Positions 36,021-44,379 of a stretch of 64,000 nt of DNA are shown in pieces. This stretch comes from Mycolicibacterium litorale. Its GTDB lineage: Bacteria > Actinomycetota > Actinomycetes > Mycobacteriales > Mycobacteriaceae. The stretch lies in NCBI GenBank assembly GCA_002007745.1, contig CP019882.1, positions 4,340,001 to 4,404,000 on the forward strand, read 5' to 3'. A program made the translations under genes and the position numbers. Below the pieces are notes generated by a model. It had not been told where the DNA came from and ran no database searches. It saw nothing but the letters and a program-made list of their open reading frames with translations. Position 1 is the stretch's first letter; each line of letters opens with the position of its first letter.

Positions 36021-36710
36021 TCAGCCTCCGCTCACGCGCTGCAGCGGTGTGTCCAGGCGGGCTTGCAAATCCGCCATTGACGTGCCGAAGGTGGCGATCA
36101 CGCGAACGCCGCCGGGCCCGACGGCGAAGGTCGCCAGTTCGGTGTACACCCGGCTCACACAGGCCAGGCCGGTGAGCGGATAGGTGCACTGCGGAACGAG
36201 TTTCGGCTCCCCGTCTTTGGTGAAGAGGCTCATCATGACGAACACGTCCTTGGCGCCGATCGCCAAGTCCATCGCGCCGCCGACCGCGGGGATCGCACCG
36301 GGAGCTCCGGTGTGCCAGTTGGCCAGATCGCCGCACGCCGAGACCTGGAAGCCGCCGAGGACGCACACGTCGAGGTGACCGCCGCGCATCATCGCGAAGG
36401 AGTCGGCGTGGTGGAAGTACGCGGCACCGGGCAGTTCGGTGACCGGGATCTTGCCCGCGTTGGTCAGGTCGGGGTCGATGTCGTCGCCGAACGCTTCGGG
36501 GCCCATGCCCAACATGCCGTTCTCGGTGTGCAGGACGACTCCGCTGTCGGGGGTCAGGTAGTCCGCGACCTTCGTGGGCTGGCCGATGCCCAAGTTGACG
36601 TAGGAGCCACTGGGAATGTCGGCGGCGATCGCCATCGCGATCTCGTCGCGGCTGCGCGGCCCGCGGTCGAGGTGTTCGACGGTGTGCGATACGCCCAGAG
36701 CGATGGTCAT
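36021..36710 (-). CDS. pcaJ: 3-oxoacid (3-oxoadipate) CoA-transferase subunit B
   Basis: 229 residues with PSGSYVNLGIGQPTKVADYL and the catalytic glutamate in LHTENGMLGMGP, plus GGFQVSACGDLANW. It transfers CoA from succinyl-CoA to 3-oxoadipate together with subunit A. Its start overlaps the pcaI stop by 4 bases. Operon context with pcaHGBL supports the 3-oxoadipate assignment over acetoacetate. Confidence 0.9.
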   Translation of the reverse strand: MTIALGVSHTVEHLDRGPRSRDEIAMAIAADIPSGSYVNLGIGQPTKVADYLTPDSGVVLHTENGMLGMGPEAFGDDIDPDLTNAGKIPVTELPGAAYFHHADSFAMMRGGHLDVCVLGGFQVSACGDLANWHTGAPGAIPAVGGAMDLAIGAKDVFVMMSLFTKDGEPKLVPQCTYPLTGLACVSRVYTELATFAVGPGGVRVIATFGTSMADLQARLDTPLQRVSGG

Positions 36711-37402
36711 GACGCCTCCGTGGCCGCGGCACGCGCGGCACTGCGGTCCAGCACCCGGTCGACGTAGATCGACGGCGTGACAACGGCTTCGGGGTCGAGG
36801 CTGCCAGTGGGCACGACGCCACTGACTTCGGCGATCGTCAGATCAGCGGCGGTGGCCATCACCGGGCCGAAGTTGCGCGCCGTCTTGCGATAGACGAGGT
36901 TGCCCATCTCGTCGCTGAGGTGGGCGCCGATCAGGGCGACGTCACCGCGGATGGGATACTCCAACACGTAGTCTCGGCCGTCGATCGTGCGGGTCTCACG
37001 GCCGGCCGCCAGTTCCGTGCCGAAGCCCGTCGGGCAGAAGAACGCGCCGATTCCGGCTCCCGCGGCCCGGATCCGCTCGGCGAGATTGCCCTGCGGCACC
37101 ACCTCGAGATCGATCTTCCCGGCGCGATACAGACCGTCGAAGACGTAGGAGTCGACCTGACGGGGAAACGAGCAGACCACCTTGGCGACGCGACCGGCAG
37201 CCAGCAGCGCGGCCAGTCCGGTGTCGCCGTTACCCGCGTTGTTGCTGACGATCGTCAGCCCAGTCGCGCCCTGCTCGATCAGCGCGTCGATGAGCGTGGT
37301 CGGCATGCCGGCCATTCCGAAGCCACCGACGAGAACGGTTGCCCCGTCGCTGATTCCCTCGACGGCTTGACGGGCGACAGTGCACATCTCGGTTCTGCTC
37401 AC
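36707..37402 (-). CDS. pcaI: 3-oxoacid (3-oxoadipate) CoA-transferase subunit A
   Basis: 231 residues: GATVLVGGFGMAGMPTTLIDAL, TIVSNNAGNGDTGLAALL and GIGAFFCPTGFGTELAAG are the family's CoA-binding landmarks. Acts with pcaJ as a heteromer. Overlaps pcaL by 4 bases at its start and pcaJ by 4 at its end, so it is translationally coupled. The thiolase pcaF that completes the pathway is not in the window. Confidence 0.9.
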   Translation of the reverse strand: MSRTEMCTVARQAVEGISDGATVLVGGFGMAGMPTTLIDALIEQGATGLTIVSNNAGNGDTGLAALLAAGRVAKVVCSFPRQVDSYVFDGLYRAGKIDLEVVPQGNLAERIRAAGAGIGAFFCPTGFGTELAAGRETRTIDGRDYVLEYPIRGDVALIGAHLSDEMGNLVYRKTARNFGPVMATAADLTIAEVSGVVPTGSLDPEAVVTPSIYVDRVLDRSAARAAATEAS

Positions 37403-38564
37403 CCCTGGGCTCCCCCGTCGTAGTCGGCCAGCACGTCTGCGGCGATCCGGAACGCCGTGTTCGCGTCCGGCACGCCGCAGTAGACGGCGCTCTGCATGAT
37501 CAGCTCCTTGATCTCGTCATTGGTCAGGCCGTTGCGGCGGGCCGCGCGCAGATGCATCGCGAACTCCTCGTGGTGCCCGCGTGCGATGAGCGCGGTCAGC
37601 GTGATCAGCGAACGGCTGCGCCGGTCCAGGCCGGGGCGAGTCCAGATGGTGCCCCACGCGTACTCGGTGATCATCCGCTGGAAGTCGGCGGTCAGATCGG
37701 TGGTCGAGGCCACCGCTCGGTCGACGTGCGCGTCACCGAGCACGTCGCGGCGCACCGCCATGCCCGCGGTGTAGACGTCCACCGGCGGGACCGGTGCACC
37801 GGTGTGGTTGGCGATCAGCGCCGCGACGCGCTCCGGCGCTTCGGCCGGGGCGAGGTGGCCGACCCCGTCGAGCACCTCGAACCTGCCGTGTTTGACGCCG
37901 GTTGCGATCCGCTGCAGCGATTCCGGAGGTGTGGGCGTGTCCTGCGCACCGGCGATCGCCAGGACTGGGGTGACGATGTCGGCGAGTCGCTGCTCGACGT
38001 CGAAGCTCGCGAGGGCCTCACAGGTCCGCGCATACGATTCGGCGTCGGCGTGGTGCAGGGCGTCGAGCAGAGCGGCCGCGACGCCGGGCCGACGCTGCAC
38101 GAACCCGGCGCCGAACCAGCGTTGCGGCGTTCCCGGCAGCAGGGCGTCGGTGCCGTGTGTCCGTACGGTCGAGGCGCGCTCATGCCAGCCCTGCGCCGTG
38201 CCGATTATCGCGCCGGTGCAGAGCACGGTGGCCGACGCGACCCGAGTGGGGGCGTCCAGGGCCAACTGCAGTCCCACGCACCCCCGACGGAGTCGCCGGC
38301 GTAATGGAAGCCCTCGACGCCCAGCGAATCGGCCAGCCCCACAACACCCGCAGCGAGGTCGGCGATCGTGAAGGGCGCTGACGACGGGGCGCCCGATCCG
38401 TGCCCGGGGAGGTCCCACCCGACGACACGCATCCGGTCGATCAGGCGCTCTGCGACGCCGCCCCACAAGGTGGCCGCAGACGTGCCCAGGGAGGGGCCGA
38501 GGATCAACAGCGGAGCATCGGCAGGGCCGCCGAAATCCACCATACGGAGTTGCTCGGTGCTCAT
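37399..38564 (-). CDS. pcaL: PcaL: 3-oxoadipate enol-lactonase / 4-carboxymuconolactone decarboxylase fusion, frameshifted
   Basis: About 388 residues. The N-terminal alpha/beta hydrolase part has GPSLGTSAATLWGG and the nucleophile elbow GDSVGG; the C-terminal part is a carboxymuconolactone decarboxylase domain (MITEYAWGTIWTRPGLDRRSRSLITLTALIARGHHEEFAMHLRAARRNG...CGVPDANTAFRIA). The frame breaks immediately after GDSVGG at a C run, 38281-38285; one extra base gives GDSVGGCVGLQLALDAP. PcaL fusions are usual in actinobacteria. The start ATG overlaps the pcaB stop by 4 bases. Confidence 0.88.
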
Positions 38565-39765
38565 TCGGTGTCCTTGAGGAAGCGGTCGGCTCGTTCCAGC
38601 GCGGCGTCGACAAGTCGGTCGGTGACGCCGAGGTAGTCGGGACGTGCTGGGCGGCCGGTCAATTCGATCATGCTGCGCTGCTCAGCGTCCAGGTCGGGCG
38701 CCGAGGCCAGGTTGGCCGCTGCCCGGGTGGCGTGCACGCGCAGTTCGGAGAGAAGCTCGGTGCAGTGTGCACCTGCGATGACGGTCCGCCGCGCCAGCGT
38801 ACGCAGGGTGGCCCATTCCGCATGCCAGGCGCCGTCTGATCGCTCGTCGACGCTCATCGCTGCCGCGGCGTGCAGCGTGGCGCCGAGCGGAGCCGCCGTG
38901 AGCGCCGTGCGGCGGATGAGGACCGAACGCACCGGATTGACCTTGTGCGGCATCGTCGATGATCCGCCGGCCGTGCCTTCGGCCAGTTCGCCGATCTCGG
39001 TTCGGCTCGCAGTGGCGACGTCAGCGGCGATGTGCCCCCAGGCGTCGCAACAGGTGACGAGGGCGTCGGCGATCCGGGTCATCGTCACGCGGGTGGTGTG
39101 CCACGGTGGTGCGGGGGTCAGGTCGAGCGCGGCGGCCAGTGCGTCGCTCAGCGCGATCGCACCGTCGGTCGAGCCCGCCAGTTCGACGATCGCGGCAAGT
39201 GTTCCCACGGCTCCGCCAACCTGGACCGGCAGCGATGCGCGCAGACCGGCGAGCGGTTCGGCGGCGTCGAGCAGGCCGGTGAGCCAGCGGGCGAACTTGA
39301 CCCGAGCGTGCTGGGCAGTGCTGCCTGGGTGAGGGTGTGCGCGAGCGCTGCTGTGGCGCGGTGCTTTTCGACCAATGCGGCCGCCGTCTGCACCTGCTGT
39401 GTGGCGTCCTTGCCGATTCGGCAGAGCGCATCACGGACGCACAGCATGATCGCGGTGTCGAGGACGTCCTGACTCGTCAGCCCGCGGTGCACCCAGCGCG
39501 CAGCCGGATGCTCGACCCGGCTGCGCAACAGGGCGACGAGGCCGGTGACGGGGTTGCCGTCGGTGTCGGCGCCGCGGGCGATGGTCTCACGGTCACCGTC
39601 GGTGAGGTGAGTTGCGAGCTCGGCGGCCGCGGACTGCGGGGCGATTCCGGCGGCGATCAGACCGTCGAGCCAGGCCTGTTCCACGCTGAGCATCGCGTCG
39701 AGGAATGCGGCATCACTCATCAACGGACCGGCCAATTGGTCACCCGGCCAGAACAGATCCGTCAT
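38561..39765 (-). CDS. pcaB: 3-carboxy-cis,cis-muconate cycloisomerase, frameshifted
   Basis: About 401 residues, fumarase/aspartase superfamily. The first frame has MTDLFWPGDQLAG, WVHRGLTSQDVLDTAIML and HTLTQAALPSTLG; the second resumes with VGTLAAIVELAGSTDG and carries the signature GGSSTMPHKVNPVRSVLI. The break is at 39301-39303, where one more base gives LGVKFARWLTGLLDAAEPLAG. The enzyme lactonises 3-carboxymuconate from protocatechuate cleavage. The start lies 26 bases inside the pcaG end. Confidence 0.88.
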
Positions 39766-40329
39766 TGCCGGTGTCCCGATAGCGCAGGAACACGGTTTCG
39801 GGTCTCGTTGCGCTGTCCTGCAGTTGGATGTCGAAACGCAGTCCGTGGTCGGCACGGGTGGCGACGAGCGTCTCGGCGCGGTCGGCAGGCAACGAGGTGA
39901 GCAGCGGGTCGGCCGCCAAGGCCTCCCCCGGTACGTAGGCGCGGGTGAAGAGCCGGTTGGTCAGACCGCGGGCGAACACCGTCACGAGGAAGAAGGCGGC
40001 GCGACCCGGCGCCGTCGGTCCGGGCACGACCGTGGTGAACAAGTAGTGCCCGGCGTCGTCGGTCGCGGCGCGCCCCCAGCCGGTGAAGGTCCAGCCGTCG
40101 CGGCGCAGCGAGCCCGCGGCCGTCGGTACCCGCCCCTGCGCGTCGGGTTGCCAGATCTCGAGCAGCGCATCGGGAATGGGCCGGCCGTCGCCGTCGGAGA
40201 CGACGCCGCCGAACCGGATGGCGCCCGGTGAGCCTGGGGGGCGAGCTCGGCTCCGCGCTCGAACGGCAGTGCGTAGCCGAAGAAGGGGCCGACGGTCTGC
40301 CCCGGGGTGGCGGTCAGCAGCGTGCTCAT
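39740..40329 (-). CDS. pcaG: Protocatechuate 3,4-dioxygenase alpha subunit, frameshifted
   Basis: About 196 residues. The first frame begins MSTLLTATPGQTVGPFFGYALPFERG; the second contains LFTTVVPGPTAPGRAAFFLVTVFARGLTNRLFTRAYV and ends FLRYRDTGNDGSVLAG. The break is in a run of six G on the plus strand, 40235-40240; adding one base restores APPGSPGAIRFGGVVSDGDGRP. PcaG pairs with PcaH to cleave protocatechuate between the hydroxylated carbons. It starts 5 bases after pcaH. Confidence 0.88.
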
Positions 40330-40334
40330 GGGTG

Positions 40335-41141
40335 TCAGGCCCCTTCGCCGGTCTCGATCGGGGTGCGGGCAGGACCCGTCAGCACAACGTCCCATCGGTA
40401 TCCAGTGGCCCACTCGTGGGTGGTGACGTCGTGGTCGTAGCTGGCGACGAGCCGGTCGCGGGCTTTTTGATCGGTGATGGACTGATAGATCGGGTCGAGT
40501 GCGAACAGTGGGTCACCCGGGAAGTACATCTGCGTGACCATCCGCTGCGTGAATTCCGTTCCGAATAGCGAGAAATGGATATGCGCGGGCCGCCACGCGT
40601 TGCGGTGGTTCTTCCACGGGTAGGGGCCGGGCTTGATGGTGGTGAAGCGGTAGGTGCCGTCGTCGTCGGTGAGGCAGCGTCCCACCCCGGTGAAATTCGG
40701 ATCGATGGGCGCCGGGTGCTGATCTCGCTTGTGGATGTAGCGGCCCGCCGCATTGGCCTGCCAGATCTCGACGAGTTGACGTCGCACCGGGCGGCCGTCG
40801 CCGTCGACGATGCGACCCGTCACCACCATGCGTTCCCCGATCGGCTCGCCGGAGTGCTGAATCGTCAGGTCGGACTCGAGTGGATGCACGTCGCGTTCGG
40901 AGAAGCACGGCGTCCACAGCTCGATACCTTCGGGATCGGCGTGCGCGAGATCTTTTGTGGGGTGGCGTAGCAGGCTGCTCCGATAGGGCGGGTAGTTCAG
41001 CCGGGGCTGGGTTTCCTCAACGCCCGCACGCTGGTACGCGGACTCGATGGCGTTGACCTCGGCACTGATAGACGCCTGGCTGGCGGCCGCCGCGTCGGGG
41101 TTGGTGTCCACGATCGGTGTCGTGCTCTGCATGGTGGTCAA
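40335..41141 (-). CDS. pcaH: Protocatechuate 3,4-dioxygenase beta subunit
   Basis: 268 residues. The Fe(III) ligands of intradiol dioxygenases are all visible: Tyr135 (GRYIH), Tyr174 (GPYPW), His187 and His189 (RPAHIHFSLFG). The N-terminal extension with YPPYRSSLLRHP is normal for the beta subunit. It catalyses ring opening of protocatechuate to 3-carboxy-cis,cis-muconate. First of the pca genes in this operon, directly after the transporter. Confidence 0.95.
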   Translation of the reverse strand: MTTMQSTTPIVDTNPDAAAASQASISAEVNAIESAYQRAGVEETQPRLNYPPYRSSLLRHPTKDLAHADPEGIELWTPCFSERDVHPLESDLTIQHSGEPIGERMVVTGRIVDGDGRPVRRQLVEIWQANAAGRYIHKRDQHPAPIDPNFTGVGRCLTDDDGTYRFTTIKPGPYPWKNHRNAWRPAHIHFSLFGTEFTQRMVTQMYFPGDPLFALDPIYQSITDQKARDRLVASYDHDVTTHEWATGYRWDVVLTGPARTPIETGEGA

Positions 41142-41144
41142 TCC

Positions 41145-42503
41145 TCAGTGGTCGACGAGTTGGCGCGAATCGTCGGGCGTGCGGCGGCCCAGCAGTGCGG
41201 TCGGCACGCCCTTGGTCTCACGGGCGGTGAGAGCGGAAACCGTCGCGATGACGCACACGGCCGCGGTGAAGATGCTGATGACGACCCAGCCGCCCTGTTG
41301 CACTCCGCCGAGAGCGGTGACGATCGCGGGGGCGAACCCGGCGACCAGGAATCCCAGTTGGGTGCCGATCGCCAATCCGGAGAAGCGCACCCGCGTCGAG
41401 AACATTTCGCCGTAGAAGGACGGCCAGACGGCGTTGGCTGCGGCGTATCCGAAGGAGAAGGTGGCCACCGCCAACGCGAACATCAGCACGTCGTTATGGC
41501 TAGTCATCGACAACAGGTACAGCGGCATCAGGGCAGCTGACGACAGCGCCCCGTAGATGAACACCGGCTTGCGGCCGATCCGGTCGGCGAGCTTGCCGAA
41601 CATGGGCTGTGTTCCCAGCGCGACGATGTTGGCGACCACGACGAGCCAGAGGGTCTCGTCGGCATGCAGGCCCATCTTCTTGCCGTAGGCGATCGCGAGG
41701 TTCGCGAACACCGTGGAGACGGCTGCGATGAACGCGCAGAAGATGACGCGCAACACGTCGCGCCAGTGGTCGCGCATCAGTGGCATCAGCGGCACCCGGG
41801 CCACAGTGCCCGCCAACTTCGCCTCTTCGAACTCGGGCGTTTCGCCGAGGCGACGACGAATGAAGTAGGCGACGACCACGACGACTGCGCTGAGCCAGAA
41901 GGGAACTCGCCAACCCCAGGAATAGAGGTCCTCGTCGGGCAGGGCGACGATCGGGATGACGACCAGCGACGCCAGGATCAAGCCGCCCTGAGTTCCGGTC
42001 AGCGTCCAGGAGGTGAAGAAGGCGCGCTGGTTGTCCGGTGAGTGCTCGAGCGTCAACGAACTCGCGCCGGCCTGCTCGCCTGCAGCCGAGAAGCCCTGCA
42101 GCAGCCGGCAACCCACCAGAAGTATCGGCGCCAGCACGCCGACCGAGGCGTAGGTCGGCAGGCAGCCGATCGCGAAGGTCGATGCGCCCATCAGCAGGAG
42201 CGTCAACATCAGCACGTTCCTGCGGCCGATCCGGTCACCGAAGTGGCCGATCACCAAAGCCCCGACGGGACGTGCGATGTACGCGACGCCCAGCGTCGCG
42301 AACGAACTCGCCAGTGCGGCGGTTTCGTTACCCGCGGGGAAGAAGATCTTCGGGAAGACCAGGGCCGCGACGAATCCGAACACGAAGAAGTCGTAGTACT
42401 CGACGGCGCTACCCATGAAGCTGGCCAGTGCTGCCTTCTTGGGTGTCCGTTCAGGGGTTGCGGCTGACGCGCCGTCCGGCGGATCTTCGTAGCTGACGGT
42501 CAT
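41145..42503 (-). CDS. MFS transporter of the metabolite:H+ symporter family (ShiA-like)
   Basis: 452 residues from the ATG at 42503, preceded by GGGAGGA. N-terminal AALASFMGSAVEYYDFFVFGFVAALVFPKIFF and the loop GHFGDRIGRRNVLMLTLLLMG are typical of MHS-family symporters (ShiA, KgtP, ProP). The position between the shikimate dehydrogenase-like gene and pcaH makes shikimate, quinate or protocatechuate the likely substrate. C. glutamicum uses a different MFS type (QsuA) at the same place. Confidence 0.88.
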   Translation of the reverse strand: MTVSYEDPPDGASAATPERTPKKAALASFMGSAVEYYDFFVFGFVAALVFPKIFFPAGNETAALASSFATLGVAYIARPVGALVIGHFGDRIGRRNVLMLTLLLMGASTFAIGCLPTYASVGVLAPILLVGCRLLQGFSAAGEQAGASSLTLEHSPDNQRAFFTSWTLTGTQGGLILASLVVIPIVALPDEDLYSWGWRVPFWLSAVVVVVAYFIRRRLGETPEFEEAKLAGTVARVPLMPLMRDHWRDVLRVIFCAFIAAVSTVFANLAIAYGKKMGLHADETLWLVVVANIVALGTQPMFGKLADRIGRKPVFIYGALSSAALMPLYLLSMTSHNDVLMFALAVATFSFGYAAANAVWPSFYGEMFSTRVRFSGLAIGTQLGFLVAGFAPAIVTALGGVQQGGWVVISIFTAAVCVIATVSALTARETKGVPTALLGRRTPDDSRQLVDH

Positions 42504-42513
42504 GAGTTCCTCC

Positions 42514-43401
42514 CTAATTTTCTGACGTGACGTCGGCGGGCGGATTCGACCCGGCGAGTGAGCGGAAGTGCCGCGACATGCGGTCGGCATCCGGGGTGAT
42601 CCCGGTGATGAGTTCAAAGGCCGTGGTGGCCTGGTGCACGGCCATGTGGCCGCCGTCGAGAGTGCGGCATCCCGCCGCACGAGCGGCGGCCAACAGCGCG
42701 GTCTCGAGCGGCCGGTACACGATGTCGGCGACCCAGAGAGCCGGATGCAGCAACGCCTGGTCGAACGGCAGGCCGGGGTGGTCGGCCATCCCCGTCGGGG
42801 TGCAGTGCACGATCCCGTCGCTGTGCGGCAGCACGATTGAGAGCTTGTCGAACGAGGAGGAGTCGACGCGCACCTGCGGGTGGCGGTCGGCGAGGTCGCG
42901 CACCAACGCGCTGGCGCGGTCGACGTCGAGGTCCACCACCGTCAGGTGTTCGACCCCGAGGTCGAGCAGTGCGTGACCGACCGCGGCGCCGGCACCGCCG
43001 GCACCCAGCAGCACCACGTTCGCGGTGGCCGCATCCGGTAGGCCTTCTGCGAATCCCGTTGCGAAGCCGGGCTTGTCGGTGTTGTATCCCATCACCCGGT
43101 CACCGAAGACCACGGTATTGACCGCCCCGAGCGCTGCGGCATCGTCCTCAACGTCATCGAGATGCGGGATCACCAGTTGCTTGCACGGGTGCGTGATGTT
43201 GAGCGCGTCGAAGCCCAACGCGCGCGCCCAGAAGAGGACCTCCCCGATCCGCGCGGGCGCTATGCCGATCTCATTGAGGTCGATCGTGCGGTACACGTAG
43301 TCAAGTCCGTGTTCGCGGGCCTCGGCCATGTGCAGAGCCGGCGTGAGCGACGGCCCCACCCCCTGCCCGACGAGCCCGACCAGATACGGCTTTGATGTCA
43401 C
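42514..43401 (-). CDS. Quinate/shikimate dehydrogenase (AroE family, QsuD-like)
   Basis: 295 residues from the GTG at 43401, chosen because homology begins at TSKPYLVGLVGQGVGPSLTPALH and a GAGGCGG site is just upstream. N-terminal substrate domain with NITHPCKQLVIPHLD (Lys in the K-Q-x catalytic motif) and Rossmann domain VLLGAGGAGAAVGHALLDLGVEHLTVVDLDVDRA; the Asp after the last strand suggests NAD over NADP. It is the first gene of the catabolic operon, so it likely oxidises shikimate or quinate and is not the biosynthetic AroE. Confidence 0.88.
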   Translation of the reverse strand: MTSKPYLVGLVGQGVGPSLTPALHMAEAREHGLDYVYRTIDLNEIGIAPARIGEVLFWARALGFDALNITHPCKQLVIPHLDDVEDDAAALGAVNTVVFGDRVMGYNTDKPGFATGFAEGLPDAATANVVLLGAGGAGAAVGHALLDLGVEHLTVVDLDVDRASALVRDLADRHPQVRVDSSSFDKLSIVLPHSDGIVHCTPTGMADHPGLPFDQALLHPALWVADIVYRPLETALLAAARAAGCRTLDGGHMAVHQATTAFELITGITPDADRMSRHFRSLAGSNPPADVTSEN

Positions 43402-43420
43402 GCTGCACCGCCTCGCTAAT

Positions 43421-43434
43421 GTACTAACTAGTAC
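43421..43434. promoter_or_regulatory. Palindrome upstream of the catabolic operon, likely TetR operator
   Basis: GTACTAACTAGTAC reads as its own complement except at the two central bases. It lies 20 bases before the GTG of the dehydrogenase gene and 66 bases after the TetR stop. TetR-family repressors bind sites of this size and symmetry. Confidence 0.6.
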
Positions 43435-43499
43435 GTTCACACTCAGTACAGCACTGTGGCCCACGTCTCGTCAAGGATTCGTTGTGAGCGGGCTCTCTG

Positions 43500-44138
43500 T
43501 CAGCGCGCGGTGAGCCAGCCGATGACGACGTCGCCGATCATTTGCCGCAGGTGCGCACGCTTTGCCGGGTCGGTGAGGTCGACGTCGAAGAGAAAGCCGA
43601 ACGTGTAGCGGTTGGCCACCTGGAACACGCAGTACGAACTGATCACGATGTGCACGTCGAGGGCGTCGACGTCGGTGCGGAAGACCCCGCGTTCGCGACC
43701 ACGGGCCAGGATCTCGTCGAGCACCGAGGTTGCCGGCCGCGACAGCGTGCGCAGCGAATCGAGGCGGCCGATGTACTCGCCGCGGTGGATGTTCTCGATC
43801 GACACCAGCCGGATGAATGCCTGGTGATCGAGATGGTGGTCGAACGTCAACTCCGCAAGACGGCGCAGCGCCACCACCGGATCCACGTGATCAACCTGCA
43901 GTTGCTGCTCGGCCTCGCGAATCCCCCGGTAGGCGTTCTCCAGGACCGCCATGTACAGCTGTTCCTTGCCGCCGAAGTAGTAGTAGATCATCCGCTTGGT
44001 GGTGCGGGTGCGTTCGGCGATCACGTCCACTCGCGCGCCGGAGTAACCGGATTCGGCGAACACCTCCGTCGCCACCGCGAGCAGTTCGGCGCGGGTGCGC
44101 TCCGCGTCGCGCTGCAGCTCGCGGGGCTCGGAGGTCAT
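43500..44138 (-). CDS. TetR-family repressor
   Basis: 212 residues. N-terminal helix-turn-helix AVATEVFAESGYSGARVDVIAERTRTTKRMIYYYFGGKEQLYMAVLE, then a ligand-binding helical domain with ASIENIHRG-like segment (RLVSIENIHRGEYIGRLDSLR) and a C-terminal HLRQMIGDVVIGWL. It is encoded directly upstream of, and in line with, the quinate/shikimate operon with a palindrome in between, so it is the probable regulator; the inducer is likely a pathway aromatic or cyclohexane acid. Confidence 0.9.
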   Translation of the reverse strand: MTSEPRELQRDAERTRAELLAVATEVFAESGYSGARVDVIAERTRTTKRMIYYYFGGKEQLYMAVLENAYRGIREAEQQLQVDHVDPVVALRRLAELTFDHHLDHQAFIRLVSIENIHRGEYIGRLDSLRTLSRPATSVLDEILARGRERGVFRTDVDALDVHIVISSYCVFQVANRYTFGFLFDVDLTDPAKRAHLRQMIGDVVIGWLTAR

Positions 44139-44379
44139 CCGGCGATAGTACCGGCGGGCATGTTCGTTCTCGGAGACGCGGCGCTCGGGCTTGGACCCCT
44201 GGGCGCTGCGCTGTGGCGTTCAGGCGGGCACGTTCCACCGCCTGACAGCGTTAACCACCTGCCGGCCTTGGGCGAAGATGACACCGAAGGCGGTCGGGCA
44301 GGTTCTCGTCGAGACGTGCCGTGCCAGGTAGCTATGATCGGCGCCGGCATCAAGTGTCGTCCCGTCGAACGGATTCACC

